This document shows positions 50,401-58,734 of a DNA stretch of 64,000 nucleotides, piece by piece; the stretch's first letter is position 1; every line of letters starts with the position of its first letter. The stretch comes from an uncultured Coriobacteriaceae bacterium (GTDB taxonomy: Bacteria; Actinomycetota; Coriobacteriia; Coriobacteriales; Atopobiaceae). The notes below the pieces were generated by a model. The model ran no database searches and was not told where the DNA came from. It saw only the letters and a list, made by a program, of their open reading frames with translations. Where the stretch lies: assembly GCA_902780305.1 (NCBI GenBank), contig CACZFB010000007.1, positions 1 to 64,000 on the forward strand, given 5' to 3'. A program made the translations under genes and the position numbers.

Positions 50401-51796
50401 TGTCGTCGTGCAAAACGCTGGGCTTGTCGTCCTGGTAGAGCTGGGAGACGGTTACCTGGGGCTCGGAATTGCCATCGAACCCTACGTAGAGCGGGTCGGT
50501 CGAGCGGGTCGCGTCGGCAAGGTACTGCGCATGCGCGTCCGTATTGGTCATGGTCGACAGGATGCGCGTCCCGGGCGCCGCCAGGTCCACGCTGCCGGTG
50601 CCGTAGTCGCTGCTGTCGTTCAGGGCCTCGTCTCCGCTCGAGTTGGCGACGATGACGGCATAGGGGTTGTTCTGGACGTACGAGTTGGCTCGCTCGTAGT
50701 GGTCGTTGTTCCTGCCGTCGTTGCCTGCGGAGAAGACGCTGACGGTGTTCCACGTTTCCCCCAGCTTGCGAACGGCCGCGTCGATGGCGCGACTCGTGTG
50801 CATGGAACCCCAGGAGTTGCTGGTGATCCTAATGCGCTCGTCATCGGAGGCCTGCTTGTTGAATCGGTCGACGAACTCGAAGGCGCAGATGGCGTCCGAA
50901 GTCGTCACGGCCCCGCCCTTGCTTGCGAAGTCAATCGACACGATGCGCACGTCTGATGCGACGCCGCTGGTTCCAAAGCCGTTCCATTCCGCCCCGATGA
51001 TGCCCGCCGTGTGCGTGCCGTGCCCGATCGAGACGGATTCCGGGTCGTAGTAGTTTCCCTGGGCTCCCTTGTTTCCCGCCTTGTAGCCAAACTCATAGCA
51101 GCCGAGCGCGGCCTGCTGTTCGGGGGAGAAGTGGTACAAGACGTTGACCAGATCGGGGTGCTGGTTGTCGACGGCCGTGTCGAGAAGCGCCACCACGACT
51201 GGCTTGCTCATGTTTTCGCCGGGCTGCGACGCTGCGAAGTTGGGCACATTGATGGACGGGTTGGCCGTAAAGGCCTCCGTGCGCAGCGTCTTGTCGGTCG
51301 TCCAGTTGGCCCACTGCATCGGCTTCAGGTCGCCGACGGTGGTGGCATCTGCCTGCGGCGACATGCTGTTGTCCAACGTGGGGTCGCTCGGTTCCGAGTC
51401 CTCGATCGAGAAGGTGTAGTTGGGCTCGACGAAGGCGACGTTTGCGTCTTCGGACAGCAGGCGCAGGAGCTCCTCGGTCGTGAGCGTGGCGGAGGTAACG
51501 GACGAGAGCGTGAGGCCCTCCTCGGATTGCGCCGTCAGCGTGCCGTCTCCTGTCCCGGTTGCCGACGTGCCCACCCTCATGAGCGGCGTGACCTCGTAAG
51601 GCGCCTCGGACTGTGCCACGATCTGGCCACTTTGAGGAAAGAACGCCGCGACGACCTCACCCTCGACGTAGCTGCCGGCAGCCAGCATGTCGTCGACCTC
51701 ATCCGCACGGGCGGCCGACGAGAAAAGCGCAAGGTGCATGAGCGTAACGACAAACGAGATGATGAGCCAGCGAGATGGCATGCGATGTGGTTTCAT
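47420..51796 (-). CDS. Secreted subtilisin-like (S8) serine protease with ChW repeats
   Basis: 1458 residues. Signal peptide near 1-31 (FVVTLMHLALFSSAARA), then a propeptide-like region. The catalytic domain has Asp in VALLDTAVD near 203, His in GHGTHTAGI near 259 and Ser in GTSMSTPV near 643; about 170 extra residues are inserted before the Ser motif. An IPT/TIG-type domain (TITGDNFGAKPGSV), a kelch/propeller-like region and six C-terminal ChW-type repeats follow (HVQxxGW...GTxGxSKRxEAI/V, from about 1140). ChW repeats are cell-surface modules of clostridia and actinobacteria. GAGGAGAG lies 6 bases before the ATG. It faces the peptide operon, so it could act on those surface proteins; this is inference. 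Confidence 0.92.
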   Translation of the reverse strand: MKPHRMPSRWLIISFVVTLMHLALFSSAARADEVDDMLAAGSYVEGEVVAAFFPQSGQIVAQSEAPYEVTPLMRVGTSATGTGDGTLTAQSEEGLTLSSVTSATLTTEELLRLLSEDANVAFVEPNYTFSIEDSEPSDPTLDNSMSPQADATTVGDLKPMQWANWTTDKTLRTEAFTANPSINVPNFAASQPGENMSKPVVVALLDTAVDNQHPDLVNVLYHFSPEQQAALGCYEFGYKAGNKGAQGNYYDPESVSIGHGTHTAGIIGAEWNGFGTSGVASDVRIVSIDFASKGGAVTTSDAICAFEFVDRFNKQASDDERIRITSNSWGSMHTSRAIDAAVRKLGETWNTVSVFSAGNDGRNNDHYERANSYVQNNPYAVIVANSSGDEALNDSSDYGTGSVDLAAPGTRILSTMTNTDAHAQYLADATRSTDPLYVGFDGNSEPQVTVSQLYQDDKPSVLHDDTVVKSDVGKRVDNVHACGSGSLKIDVDQAYSVDSSGGGKFNHYDVKFDVDLTGTDIAVRLMGLKGLHLGLMFAGGKDSTSAMVWSLATNLANIEFTSGISPDSRADWLPFDKVITELQANDKAIEGKDPPTGAALYPEGDHLVIKLRVALPAGCTTFYVDSLGLGTQTSPYGFKTGTSMSTPVVSGAGAVLASQGHEGTELASLLRSKVRVPDPALAVKTGGIFDFLADGTTEPTDSHALGPDITGVDVNGTTVTITGDNFGAKPGSVKLARYVVGAKDQPLAATVASWSDEEVRLTLDAPIEGILRAVLTNSAGKWDTQYLFVSKGASVFEQDLPFDPSAGDAFVYGDAPGDWETKGPLVGLGCKLYHLPAYGGDDELAPGYSKMLCFDLKKQTWSELPALPEWLSGVSAVMHDGKIVVEGATMYELETGEHKSSFPEGEAAEERVYVFDPADGSWTKASADGMLLGQTIVNDDGNLKLAGGSMPDPEHPEQPWRTVPAPMTAYDLSSGAGDELCALPLALSNPQVAAHDKTLLICSDGMSTMALAPAVIRVREGRATELEGAFPAFVGDSETITYILFSEMRNIRLHNVIAPTSDGFVLVGPPAKDGMSDTYVLRDDSDKFEPYARRSSEDCVYSQAACTYRGRLFVIGASLLEPNNRLFRATAMAVPEYPGDIPCDPETADAIDLTGSGHVQTVGDVTAKGKDKGIAIGTEGQSKRLEAFSVSLPKNAEGSIEYRSHVQRIGWEQSWAKDGAKSGTTGESRRIEAVQMQLSGKVADTHSVWYRVHSQTFGWLGWASDGQAAGTAGQSKRAEAIEVQVLPKGQAPADYKKGEASYVGAVTGSAHVQGTGWTSTRSSLKFGTEGKSKRLEAVKISVLNQPTGGGISYEAHVQGTGWMPAAADGKVAGTEHQSKRVEAVRISLTGDMAKQGGYSVWYRVHSQTHGWLGWAHDGADAGTTGLSKRAEAIEVQILPQDQHPADYDPSQAACLTKQ

Positions 51797-51834
51797 GGGG
51801 TCTCTCCTCGTTTAAGCTGCGCGTATCCAAATAG

Positions 51835-51864
51835 ATTATAGGCCACGCATGCGGGGTGTGTCTA
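51835..51864 (-). promoter_or_regulatory. Promoter of the subtilisin-like gene
   Basis: On the minus strand TAGACA (51859-51864) and TATAAT (51835-51840) are 18 bases apart, giving a leader of roughly 30 bases. Confidence 0.65.
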
Positions 51865-51866
51865 AG

Positions 51867-51902
51867 CCCTTTGATAGGTCACCATTCTGGCAACCCGTAA
51901 AC
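51867..51902. repeat. REP family B, half unit with tail
   Basis: CCTTTGATAGGTCACCATTC and TGGCAACCCGTAAAC match the right arm and tail of the family B unit. The left arm is missing. Confidence 0.6.
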
Positions 51903-51969
51903 CGTAACAATTGATGAAGCACGCCTAGCTTCTGGGGCAACGTCGACCCCGATTTCCCGTCGCAAGGAC

Positions 51970-51975
51970 TATAAT
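51970..51975 (+). promoter_or_regulatory. -10 box of the GGDEF-EAL gene
   Basis: TATAAT lies 41 bases before the chosen ATG; no convincing -35 is seen. Confidence 0.4.
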
Positions 51976-52015
51976 GACTATATATGGGCATTCTAACTAT
52001 CACAGGGGACACGAG

Positions 52016-55000
52016 ATGCGCGATGGTCATCCGAATCGCTTCGAGAACCGTTTGCGAGTGGACACCGAGTCGATCCCTGGCGGTTTTGTCCGCTACTACG
52101 CCGACGGCGACGAGGAGATCATACATGCGAACGGGTACGTCGTGCGCCTCTTCGAGTGCGACGACGCGGAGGACTTCCTGGCGCTCACGAAGGGGTCCTT
52201 CAGGCACTTCGTATGCGAGGACGACCTGGGAGCCGTAGAGAACAGCATATGGGGGCAAGTCGGTGACCGCGGCAGCCTCGACCACGTCTATTACCGCATA
52301 CGCACCAAGTCCGGAAGGCTCGTCACGGTGGTGGACTACGGCAGGCTCATGGAGGAGTCCGAGTACGGCCGTCCCATATTCGAGGTGTTCGTCGCCCGCG
52401 TGGCGCCGGAGAGCGCCGTGGACTGGCTCACTGGTCTGTCGGGCATGGACCGCTTCCACGCGCTCGCCCGCACGGGCGCCTCTCTCCTGTTGGGTGCCGG
52501 ACAGCGTGTCGTGGCCATGGCCTTCGACATCATGGGCATGAAGGGATTCAACACGCGCTACGGCAGGGAGGAGGGCGACCGGCTCCTGCGTGCCTTCGCC
52601 GACTCACTGCGTGCTGAGTTCGGCGGGGAGGCGTGCTCGCGCGTCGGCGAGGACCACTTCTACGCGTTCGCCGCAGAGAACGGCGTCGCAGAGAAGGTCG
52701 AGGGGGTGTTCGCCCTCTTCGCCTCGGCGGACTTCGAGCGCGTCCCGCCCGTGCGCGCCGGCCTGTACCTCTGTGACGAGCGCGACGACATCGTTGAGGT
52801 CGGCTTCGACCGCGCGCGGACGGCCTGCGACCTGGACCGCAGCACGTGGCGGTCCCACCTCGTGTGGTTCACCAACGAGATGAGGGCGGAGGCCCAGCTG
52901 CGCAGCCACGTACTCGAGTGCCTGGACCAGGCCATTGACGAGGGATGGATCCGGCCCTACTACCAGCCGGTCATGCGCTCGGCCACCTGCAAGGTCTGCG
53001 AGGAGGAGGCGCTTGCGCGCTGGGTTGACCCAGAGTACGGCGTGCTGCCTCCCGACCGGTTTATCCCGGTGCTCGAGGACGCCTCCCTGCTGCACAGACT
53101 CGACCTCCACATAATCGACTGCGTTCTGAAGGACCTCGAAAAGAAGCGCAAGTCGGGCGTGCCCGTCGTGCCGGTGTCGGTGAACATCTCCTATCGAGAC
53201 CTCGTGCAGTTTGAGGTCGCACAGGAAATAACATCGCGCACAGACGCGTTGGGCGTGCCGCACGAGCTCCTCCACGTTGAGTTCACCGAGTCCGCCATCC
53301 ACTCCGACCCCGAGCTCTTTATGGCCCAGGTGAGGTCTCTCCACGACGCGGGGTTCGAGGTCTGGATGGACGACTTTGGCAGCGGCTACTCCTCCCTCAA
53401 CGTGCTGCAGCGCTACGAGTTCGACGTGGTGAAGCTCGACATGGAGTTCCTGCGCGGCGCCGCGCGCGACTGGGAGAAGGCGAGCTCGATCGTCGAGGGC
53501 ATCGTGCGCACCTCGAAGAGGCTCGGCGTGCGCTCGCTCGCCGAGGGCGTGGAGACTGAGGAGCAGGCGGCCTTTCTCGAGGGCATTGGCTGCGACATGC
53601 TCCAGGGCTACTTGTTCTCGTCGCCACAGCCACTGGACGTGATCTCCAGACGCTGGTTCGAGGGAATAGGCCTGCCACGCGAGGCGCACGGCGAGGAGGG
53701 CTACTGGAACGACGTGAGTCACGTGAGCCTCACGGACTTCTCGGAATACGACGACGAGCGGGGCATCGAGGGACTCTCGATCTCGGAATTCCCCGCGGGT
53801 GTGTTCGAGCGGCGCGGAGGCGTCTGGTATGTGGTGCGCGACAACCGGCCGTTCGGCGAGATCATGGAGCGCGCGGGCGTCCTGCGTGCGGGTCACTCCG
53901 GGCTGTGTGCCAACGAGGCGCAGCGCGAGCTGGACGCTGAGTTCGTCGCCGCGTTTGCGCAGAGCGACAAGTCAGGTGCATGGGAGCTTGTGGCGGGAAG
54001 GCTCGAGGACGGATCGAGCTTCCAGTTCTACGTGAGGCCCCTGTCCTCGTCGCCTGAGGCCGCCGCCTACCTCGTTGTGGGTGTCCCCACCATGCTCGGC
54101 ACAGCCCTCGGGTCGTTCGGCGACGTGCCGGTGGGATACGCGGTCTTCCGCGTGACCCTCGACGAGTCGGGCGACGAGGTCGTGGACTCGAGGTTCGTGT
54201 ACGCCAACGAGCTGTATCGGAGCTGGAGCGGCTACGGCGACATGGAACTCGCCGGCAAGTCACTCCTGGAGGTGGCGGGGGACGCGGGTAGGATGTGGTT
54301 TCCCTACCACCACAAGGCAGCCATGCTGGGCGAGGAGGCCCACGGCACCGCATTCAGCCCCGAGGTGGGGCACTGGGTCAGCTTCCACTTCGCACCGTCC
54401 CCCGCGAAGGACTGCTGCGTTTACGCATTCTCCATCGCGGACGCGGAACATCACGAGCGAGAGGAGATGCGCGTCGGCCTGGACACGTCCGACCTTATCA
54501 TCCGCATTGCCAACGCGCTCAACGGCGAGCTGAGCTACGACGCTGCCATGAATCGATTGCTCGAGATTATGAGCGAGGTCATCCATCCCGACCGCCTCTA
54601 TGTGTTCGAATGTGGCGAGACGAGCGTGGACAACACCTTCGAGTGGTGCGCAGAGGGGATTGAGCCCCAGATCGATACGCTCCAAGACTTGGACTTCTCG
54701 GAGTTTGCCACTTGGGAGAAGCTGCTCGCACGTGAGCCCGTCGTCGTAATCCCCGACGTCGAGGAGTTCAGGGAGGTCGACCCGCAGATGTACTGGCAAC
54801 TCTCCCGTCAGGGGATTACCCACCTGCTGGCCGTCCCCTTCTACGGCGGCGGGCAGCTGCTCGGCTACCTCGGAGCCGACAACTACATGCTGGAGGAGGG
54901 CGTGGACTCCATACGCGTGCTCCGGAGCGTCGCGTCGTTCGTCGGGGCGCGCATAGTGAACCGACGGCTCATGGAGACGGTCGAGCAGCTCGCGACGCAC

Positions 55001-55465
55001 GACAGGCTCACGGGCCTCCTTAACCACAATGGCGTGGACCTCGCCATCGCCGACTGCCTGTCCGTTAGGGGAGGCGTCCCGTACTCGCTCGCGCTTATTG
55101 CCATCGACGGATTCAAGGATGCCAACAGGGCATACGGGCGCGATTTTGGCGACGCCGCCCTCAACAAGATCGCACGGCAACTGGAGCACGCGTTCCCCGC
55201 GGGATCGGTGATTGGACGAAACGCCGGTGACGAGTTCGTCGCCGTGCTGTTTGGGGATGACGCAGGACAAATGGGGCCATGCCTTGAGGGTCTTACAAAA
55301 GCGGAGATCGTTTGCGAGCATGAGGGCGAGAGTTACGCCTTTACCCTGTCCGCAGGCTACTCCTGCTATCCACAGCAGGCCACGGACCTGCACGACGCCT
55401 ACTCCAACGCCGATGCCGCGCTACGGGCCGCCCAGCACTCGGGCGGTCATACGTGCCCGCAGTGA
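52016..55465 (+). CDS. PAS-GGDEF-EAL-PAS-GAF-GGDEF cyclic-di-GMP protein
   Basis: 1149 residues. An N-terminal PAS-like domain precedes a first GGDEF domain whose motif is VGEDH (near 208), so it is probably not a cyclase. The EAL domain (about 310-560) keeps the key residues: EAL near 330, VNIS, EFTES, DDFGSG near 450, VKLD and EGVET, so phosphodiesterase activity is expected. A second PAS (VGYAVFRV near 705), a GAF domain (about 828-981) and a final GGDEF domain with NAGDEF near 1070 follow. The last differs from the consensus at the first Gly but keeps the rest. No membrane helix is present. The ATG at 52016 has AGGGG upstream; an ATG at 51974 is also in frame. Confidence 0.9.
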   Translation: MRDGHPNRFENRLRVDTESIPGGFVRYYADGDEEIIHANGYVVRLFECDDAEDFLALTKGSFRHFVCEDDLGAVENSIWGQVGDRGSLDHVYYRIRTKSGRLVTVVDYGRLMEESEYGRPIFEVFVARVAPESAVDWLTGLSGMDRFHALARTGASLLLGAGQRVVAMAFDIMGMKGFNTRYGREEGDRLLRAFADSLRAEFGGEACSRVGEDHFYAFAAENGVAEKVEGVFALFASADFERVPPVRAGLYLCDERDDIVEVGFDRARTACDLDRSTWRSHLVWFTNEMRAEAQLRSHVLECLDQAIDEGWIRPYYQPVMRSATCKVCEEEALARWVDPEYGVLPPDRFIPVLEDASLLHRLDLHIIDCVLKDLEKKRKSGVPVVPVSVNISYRDLVQFEVAQEITSRTDALGVPHELLHVEFTESAIHSDPELFMAQVRSLHDAGFEVWMDDFGSGYSSLNVLQRYEFDVVKLDMEFLRGAARDWEKASSIVEGIVRTSKRLGVRSLAEGVETEEQAAFLEGIGCDMLQGYLFSSPQPLDVISRRWFEGIGLPREAHGEEGYWNDVSHVSLTDFSEYDDERGIEGLSISEFPAGVFERRGGVWYVVRDNRPFGEIMERAGVLRAGHSGLCANEAQRELDAEFVAAFAQSDKSGAWELVAGRLEDGSSFQFYVRPLSSSPEAAAYLVVGVPTMLGTALGSFGDVPVGYAVFRVTLDESGDEVVDSRFVYANELYRSWSGYGDMELAGKSLLEVAGDAGRMWFPYHHKAAMLGEEAHGTAFSPEVGHWVSFHFAPSPAKDCCVYAFSIADAEHHEREEMRVGLDTSDLIIRIANALNGELSYDAAMNRLLEIMSEVIHPDRLYVFECGETSVDNTFEWCAEGIEPQIDTLQDLDFSEFATWEKLLAREPVVVIPDVEEFREVDPQMYWQLSRQGITHLLAVPFYGGGQLLGYLGADNYMLEEGVDSIRVLRSVASFVGARIVNRRLMETVEQLATHDRLTGLLNHNGVDLAIADCLSVRGGVPYSLALIAIDGFKDANRAYGRDFGDAALNKIARQLEHAFPAGSVIGRNAGDEFVAVLFGDDAGQMGPCLEGLTKAEIVCEHEGESYAFTLSAGYSCYPQQATDLHDAYSNADAALRAAQHSGGHTCPQ

Positions 55466-55535
55466 GAAAAGGGGCCAAACCCCTTTTCTCAGTTTCCCGG
55501 GCAAAATGAGAAAAGGGGTTTGGCCCCTTTTCTCA
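55463..55535. repeat. REP family C, tandem inverted pair
   Basis: Two 29-base units (55463-55491 and 55507-55535), each TGAGAAAAGGGG to CCCCTTTTCTCA. The second is the exact reverse complement of the first. The pair lies between two convergent genes and could end both transcripts. Confidence 0.85.
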
Positions 55536-55538
55536 AAG

Positions 55539-55922
55539 TCAGTAGGCCACGCTCCCCAGGACTTCGCCGGTGTGTATGTCGACGTAGGCCGTGTAGCTCG
55601 TGATGCAACCATTTTGGCGACCGGCGGACGGGTCGTACCAACTGGGTACCATGAAGGAGACCTCGTAGCAATCGTGGCCCTGGTAGTCGCATGGGACGCA
55701 GTTGGGACAGAGTACCATGCCCCTGTCGATGCTGAAGTAGACTCGAACGATTTCGATGGCCGTATCGGAAGCCATGCCCTGGGCGTTTACGATGCGCTTG
55801 TGGTCATCCGTGTTTGGGTCGGTGGTTGCGAGTGCCGGGACGGCCGACGTGCCGAGGGCGAGTGCGCAGGCGATGGCAGCGGCGATGGTGGACTTGGCGG
55901 TATGCTTTATGGACGTGGCCAT
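55539..55922 (-). CDS. Small exported protein of unknown function
   Basis: 127 residues. The signal peptide runs to about ALAT at 33 (TIAAAIACALALGTSAVPALA). The mature part has a CPNCVPCDYQGHDC cluster of four Cys, which could bind metal or form disulfides. A C-terminal TSYTAYVDIHTGEVLGS strand is reminiscent of PepSY-type domains. AGGAGG lies 5 bases before the ATG. It ends 4 bases from a family C repeat. Confidence 0.75.
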   Translation of the reverse strand: MATSIKHTAKSTIAAAIACALALGTSAVPALATTDPNTDDHKRIVNAQGMASDTAIEIVRVYFSIDRGMVLCPNCVPCDYQGHDCYEVSFMVPSWYDPSAGRQNGCITSYTAYVDIHTGEVLGSVAY

Positions 55923-56018
55923 GACGACCTCCTTTTGTGTTAGGACCTTTGGCTTGTATTACGCGCGGGTCCCCGAGGCGTCCCAAGCTTTTTTTTGCGG
56001 CAAATCGCAGGACGGAGG

Positions 56019-57098
56019 TTATGTGAGCGCCTTGGCAATCGCGTCTGCCGTGGGCGGGCAACCGGGGACGTTGGTCGAGGCGCCGCGGCAGCATGCGCCG
56101 ACGCCGAGGCCGTCAAGCTCGCAGCCTCGCCAGCCTTGGCCAATATAGATGTCCTGTTCCTTGCCACGGCCGGTGGCATAGAGTGCGCGGACCAGTGCGG
56201 CAAAGCACGCCGAGCAGGCGTTTTGCTGCCGAACGCGTCGCGTGAGGCGCTCGACGGTGCCGGTTGGCGCTGCGTAGTCTGCGCAGTCCGAAGGCGCGTT
56301 AAGAAACACGAGGTCTTCCGCGCTCCAGCTTGCGTGTCCGGCACCGTATTGCTCAGCCAACTCGATGTAAGGAACCTCGGCGGGCGCAAGACCCATAAGC
56401 GCGCGGCCGTAGGCATCGGCCTGCACTGCGTCCATGCAGGCGTACATGGTGTTTGTGCGCACCGGCGTGCCTCCCTCCTCAAAGCAGAGGTCGCCGCAGA
56501 TACTGTCCACCACCACGAGCCCCGGCTTGAGCACCGCACCCAGCGCGGCGATGGGCTTGGTAAGGCCCAGCGAATGGTAACGGCGTTTCTCCGCATCGGG
56601 AATGCAGCCCTTGAGGTTCTTGAGCGCGCAGGTCATCCGGGTTTGACAGTGGCCCTTGAGTACCGGCAGGTCGACCAGCAGATCGGCCTCGAGTGCCCGA
56701 CGGCACACCCGAAGCTGGCCGATGCTCGAGCGAACGGCAACGGCCTCGTCGCGCTTAAGGTCAACAAACGGCACGCCGTATGCCTTGCAGACGTCCTCGA
56801 TGCCCGAACGGCGCAGCGCTCGCAGGGTATTGTCACCCACCCAGCTGCTCTCCATAACGCTCACGTCGTGTATGCCGTGGTTGCGAAAATGCTCGATGCA
56901 ACCGCTCACCACGCCGGGATGCGTCACCGCGCCCTCCTCGGGAGCCGACGAGAGTACCAGGTTGGGCTTGAGCGCAACCGAGCCATTGGGAGGAACCAGC
57001 CTGTGTGCCTCGCATGCCTCGAGCAGCTGCACCGTCATGCGGTGTGCATCGCTGCCATGGATCTGCCAAATGGTGCGTAGTGCGTGGTCGTGTCCCAT
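56019..57098 (-). CDS. DUF362 family protein
   Basis: 359 residues. The DUF362 layout is clear: GSVALKPNLVLSSAPEEGAVTHP near 45, VMESSWVGDN near 80, VDLPVLKGHCQTRMTCALKNLKG near 150 and GLVVVDSICGD near 200. C-terminal Cys residues (CSACFAAL and ACCRGAS) may bind an iron-sulfur cluster, though no full ferredoxin motif is present. The family function is unknown; several members are ferredoxin-linked. The ATG at 57098 has GGGAGG 5 bases upstream; the frame stays open to 58226 only through antisense sequence. Confidence 0.85.
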   Translation of the reverse strand: MGHDHALRTIWQIHGSDAHRMTVQLLEACEAHRLVPPNGSVALKPNLVLSSAPEEGAVTHPGVVSGCIEHFRNHGIHDVSVMESSWVGDNTLRALRRSGIEDVCKAYGVPFVDLKRDEAVAVRSSIGQLRVCRRALEADLLVDLPVLKGHCQTRMTCALKNLKGCIPDAEKRRYHSLGLTKPIAALGAVLKPGLVVVDSICGDLCFEEGGTPVRTNTMYACMDAVQADAYGRALMGLAPAEVPYIELAEQYGAGHASWSAEDLVFLNAPSDCADYAAPTGTVERLTRRVRQQNACSACFAALVRALYATGRGKEQDIYIGQGWRGCELDGLGVGACCRGASTNVPGCPPTADAIAKALT

Positions 57099-57169
57099 CG
57101 AAGCCTCCCGTTGCTGCCGTCCTTGCCGTCTGGGCCTGTCCTCTCGCGACGCGCAAGTCTCATAATACT

Positions 57170-57213
57170 GTGAGAAAACGGGTTTTTGAGAAAAGGACCT
57201 GATCCCTTTTCTT
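57170..57213. repeat. REP family C, degraded
   Basis: GTGAGAAAACGGGTTTTTGA is followed by GAGAAAAGGACCTGATCCCT and TTTCTTA. It sits between two divergent genes. Confidence 0.6.
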
Positions 57214-57272
57214 AGGGCAGCGTGAGGTAGCATTATGCCGACGTTATGTTTTGGGACCAAGGAGGAAATGCT

Positions 57273-57737
57273 GTGAAGAAGCGCGTGTTGTCGATACTGG
57301 TCGCGGTGTGCGTTGCCGTAATGGCCCTTGCCGGGTGCGGGCAGGCTAGCCAGAGCCAGCAGGCGTCCGACTCCGCTACGAGTGCGGCCAACAGTGCCGC
57401 GCAGGCTCAGGGTGACGTCCAGTACGTGCTGTACCTGGGCACCAACGACAAGGACACCAACGAGCCGGTGTTCTCTCACGAGGAGTGCAAGGAGAAGGCG
57501 CGGCAGATCCTTATTTCCAAGCTGGGCGGATACACGATTCAGGAGGCGGAAGGCGGCTGGGTCGGTGACAACGGAAAGGTGTGTCAGGAGTACACGTTGG
57601 TGATATACCTCAGCGACACGACCGAGGACAAGGTGCACGAGGTGTCGGACGAGCTTGTTAAGACGTTTAGGCAGTCGAGCGTACTCATCCAAAAGAATGT
57701 GACCCAGACCGAGTTCTACTCGGGCGCACAGGAGTAG
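57273..57737 (+). CDS. Lipoprotein, DUF3574-like
   Basis: 154 residues. A type II signal peptide ends in the lipobox LAGC near 20 (VAVMALAGCG). An Ala/Ser/Gln-rich linker precedes a domain beginning YVLYLGTNDKDTNEPVFS, with GGYTIQEAEGGWVGDNG and YTLVIYL strands, which resembles DUF3574. The function is unknown. The GTG start follows AAGGAGG by 7 bases. Confidence 0.75.
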   Translation: MKKRVLSILVAVCVAVMALAGCGQASQSQQASDSATSAANSAAQAQGDVQYVLYLGTNDKDTNEPVFSHEECKEKARQILISKLGGYTIQEAEGGWVGDNGKVCQEYTLVIYLSDTTEDKVHEVSDELVKTFRQSSVLIQKNVTQTEFYSGAQE

Positions 57738-57745
57738 CGACCGCA

Positions 57746-57803
57746 GCGTCGTACAAAGGGGACAGTCCCCTGGACACAAGGGACAGTCCCCTTTGTACGA
57801 CGC
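57746..57803. repeat. REP family A palindrome
   Basis: Exact 18-base arms (57746-57763 and 57786-57803) begin GCGTCGTACAAAGGGGAC; the loop contains a further partial unit. It lies between convergent genes, as does the copy at 273. Confidence 0.85.
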
Positions 57804-57826
57804 CGCGCTACCAGGTAGCCCGAGCG

Positions 57827-58597
57827 CTATGCGCAAAAGGCCTGCAGCGCCTCGCCGTCCATGGGCTTGGCAAAGAAATACCCCTGCATATGCGTGATGC
57901 CCGCGGCGAGCAGGGCCTGCTTTTCTCCCTCGTTCTCGACGCCGCCTGCCGATACCTCGATGCCGCACTGCTCGGCCGCCTGCACCAGCTTGGCCAGGTC
58001 GTCGGTCGACTGCGTGCCCCAAAACGCGGGCGCAAGCTTGGCGCCCTGCACGCCCAGATCCTTGAGCGTGCGCAGGTCGTTCGAGTCGATGGCGCAGTTG
58101 TCGGCCACCACGCGGAAGCCCTTTTGCCCAGCTGCCGCAACCATGGCGCTTACGGCAGCGTCCTGCTCGAGCAGTGCCGCGCTGTCGAGCTCCACGCACA
58201 CCTGGGCGTGGTCCACGTCGTGCCACTGCAGCGTGTCCGCCAGCGTCTGCGCAAAGTCGCCCATGGTGGCGTGGCGCAGCGAGAAATTAAGCGAAATGGG
58301 CACGTTGCCCGCGGCACCCTGCGTGTTTTGCAGATAGCCGCAAATCTCCTCGGCCATGTACCAGTCGAGTCCAAAGATGGTGTCGGTGCGATCGAGCGCG
58401 GGAACAAAGAGGCCCGCCGGAATTACGGTGCCGTCGCTCATGGTGTAGCGCACCAGGGCCTCGGCGCCAACCACGCGGTTGTCTGCGGCATTGACGATGG
58501 GCTGGTAGTAGGCAACGAGCTCGTGCTCCTCCACCGCACGTGCGGCGTCCTCAACGATGAGCAGGTCGTCCTCGTGCATAATCTGGTCGGCATCCAT
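57827..58597 (-). CDS. Degenerate EAL-domain protein
   Basis: 256 residues with a single EAL domain. The entry motif is conserved (YYQPIVN, then GAEALVRY). The metal and catalytic positions that normally read DDFG and EGVET are DNCA (VVADNCAIDSN) and GGVENEGEK here, and the EFTES-type motif is ELDSA. I therefore expect no phosphodiesterase activity, and a role in binding cyclic-di-GMP or a partner. The ATG at 58597 has GAAGGA 10 bases upstream. It lies next to a diguanylate cyclase gene on the same strand, 137 bases away. Confidence 0.85.
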   Translation of the reverse strand: MDADQIMHEDDLLIVEDAARAVEEHELVAYYQPIVNAADNRVVGAEALVRYTMSDGTVIPAGLFVPALDRTDTIFGLDWYMAEEICGYLQNTQGAAGNVPISLNFSLRHATMGDFAQTLADTLQWHDVDHAQVCVELDSAALLEQDAAVSAMVAAAGQKGFRVVADNCAIDSNDLRTLKDLGVQGAKLAPAFWGTQSTDDLAKLVQAAEQCGIEVSAGGVENEGEKQALLAAGITHMQGYFFAKPMDGEALQAFCA

Positions 58598-58701
58598 GGT
58601 GTTTTGCGTCCTTCGTGTTGGCGTGGGTATCGGCGTAATCTGAGCATATCGCAAAAGACCGCCAAGCGTGTGCCTCATCACAGACGCAAAGGATGAACGC
58701 A

Positions 58702-58724
58702 CCTATTCCCAAACGGACAACGCC
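58702..58724. repeat. REP family D, partial arm
   Basis: CCTATTCCCAAACGGACAACG matches the distal part of the family D arm. Confidence 0.5.
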
Positions 58725-58734
58725 GTCGTGGCTG

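Noticed and set aside
57099-58226. Extension of the DUF362 frame upstream of 57098
   Set aside because: The extension is Arg/Gly-rich, runs antisense across the lipoprotein gene and a REP element, and a good ribosome site marks 57098.
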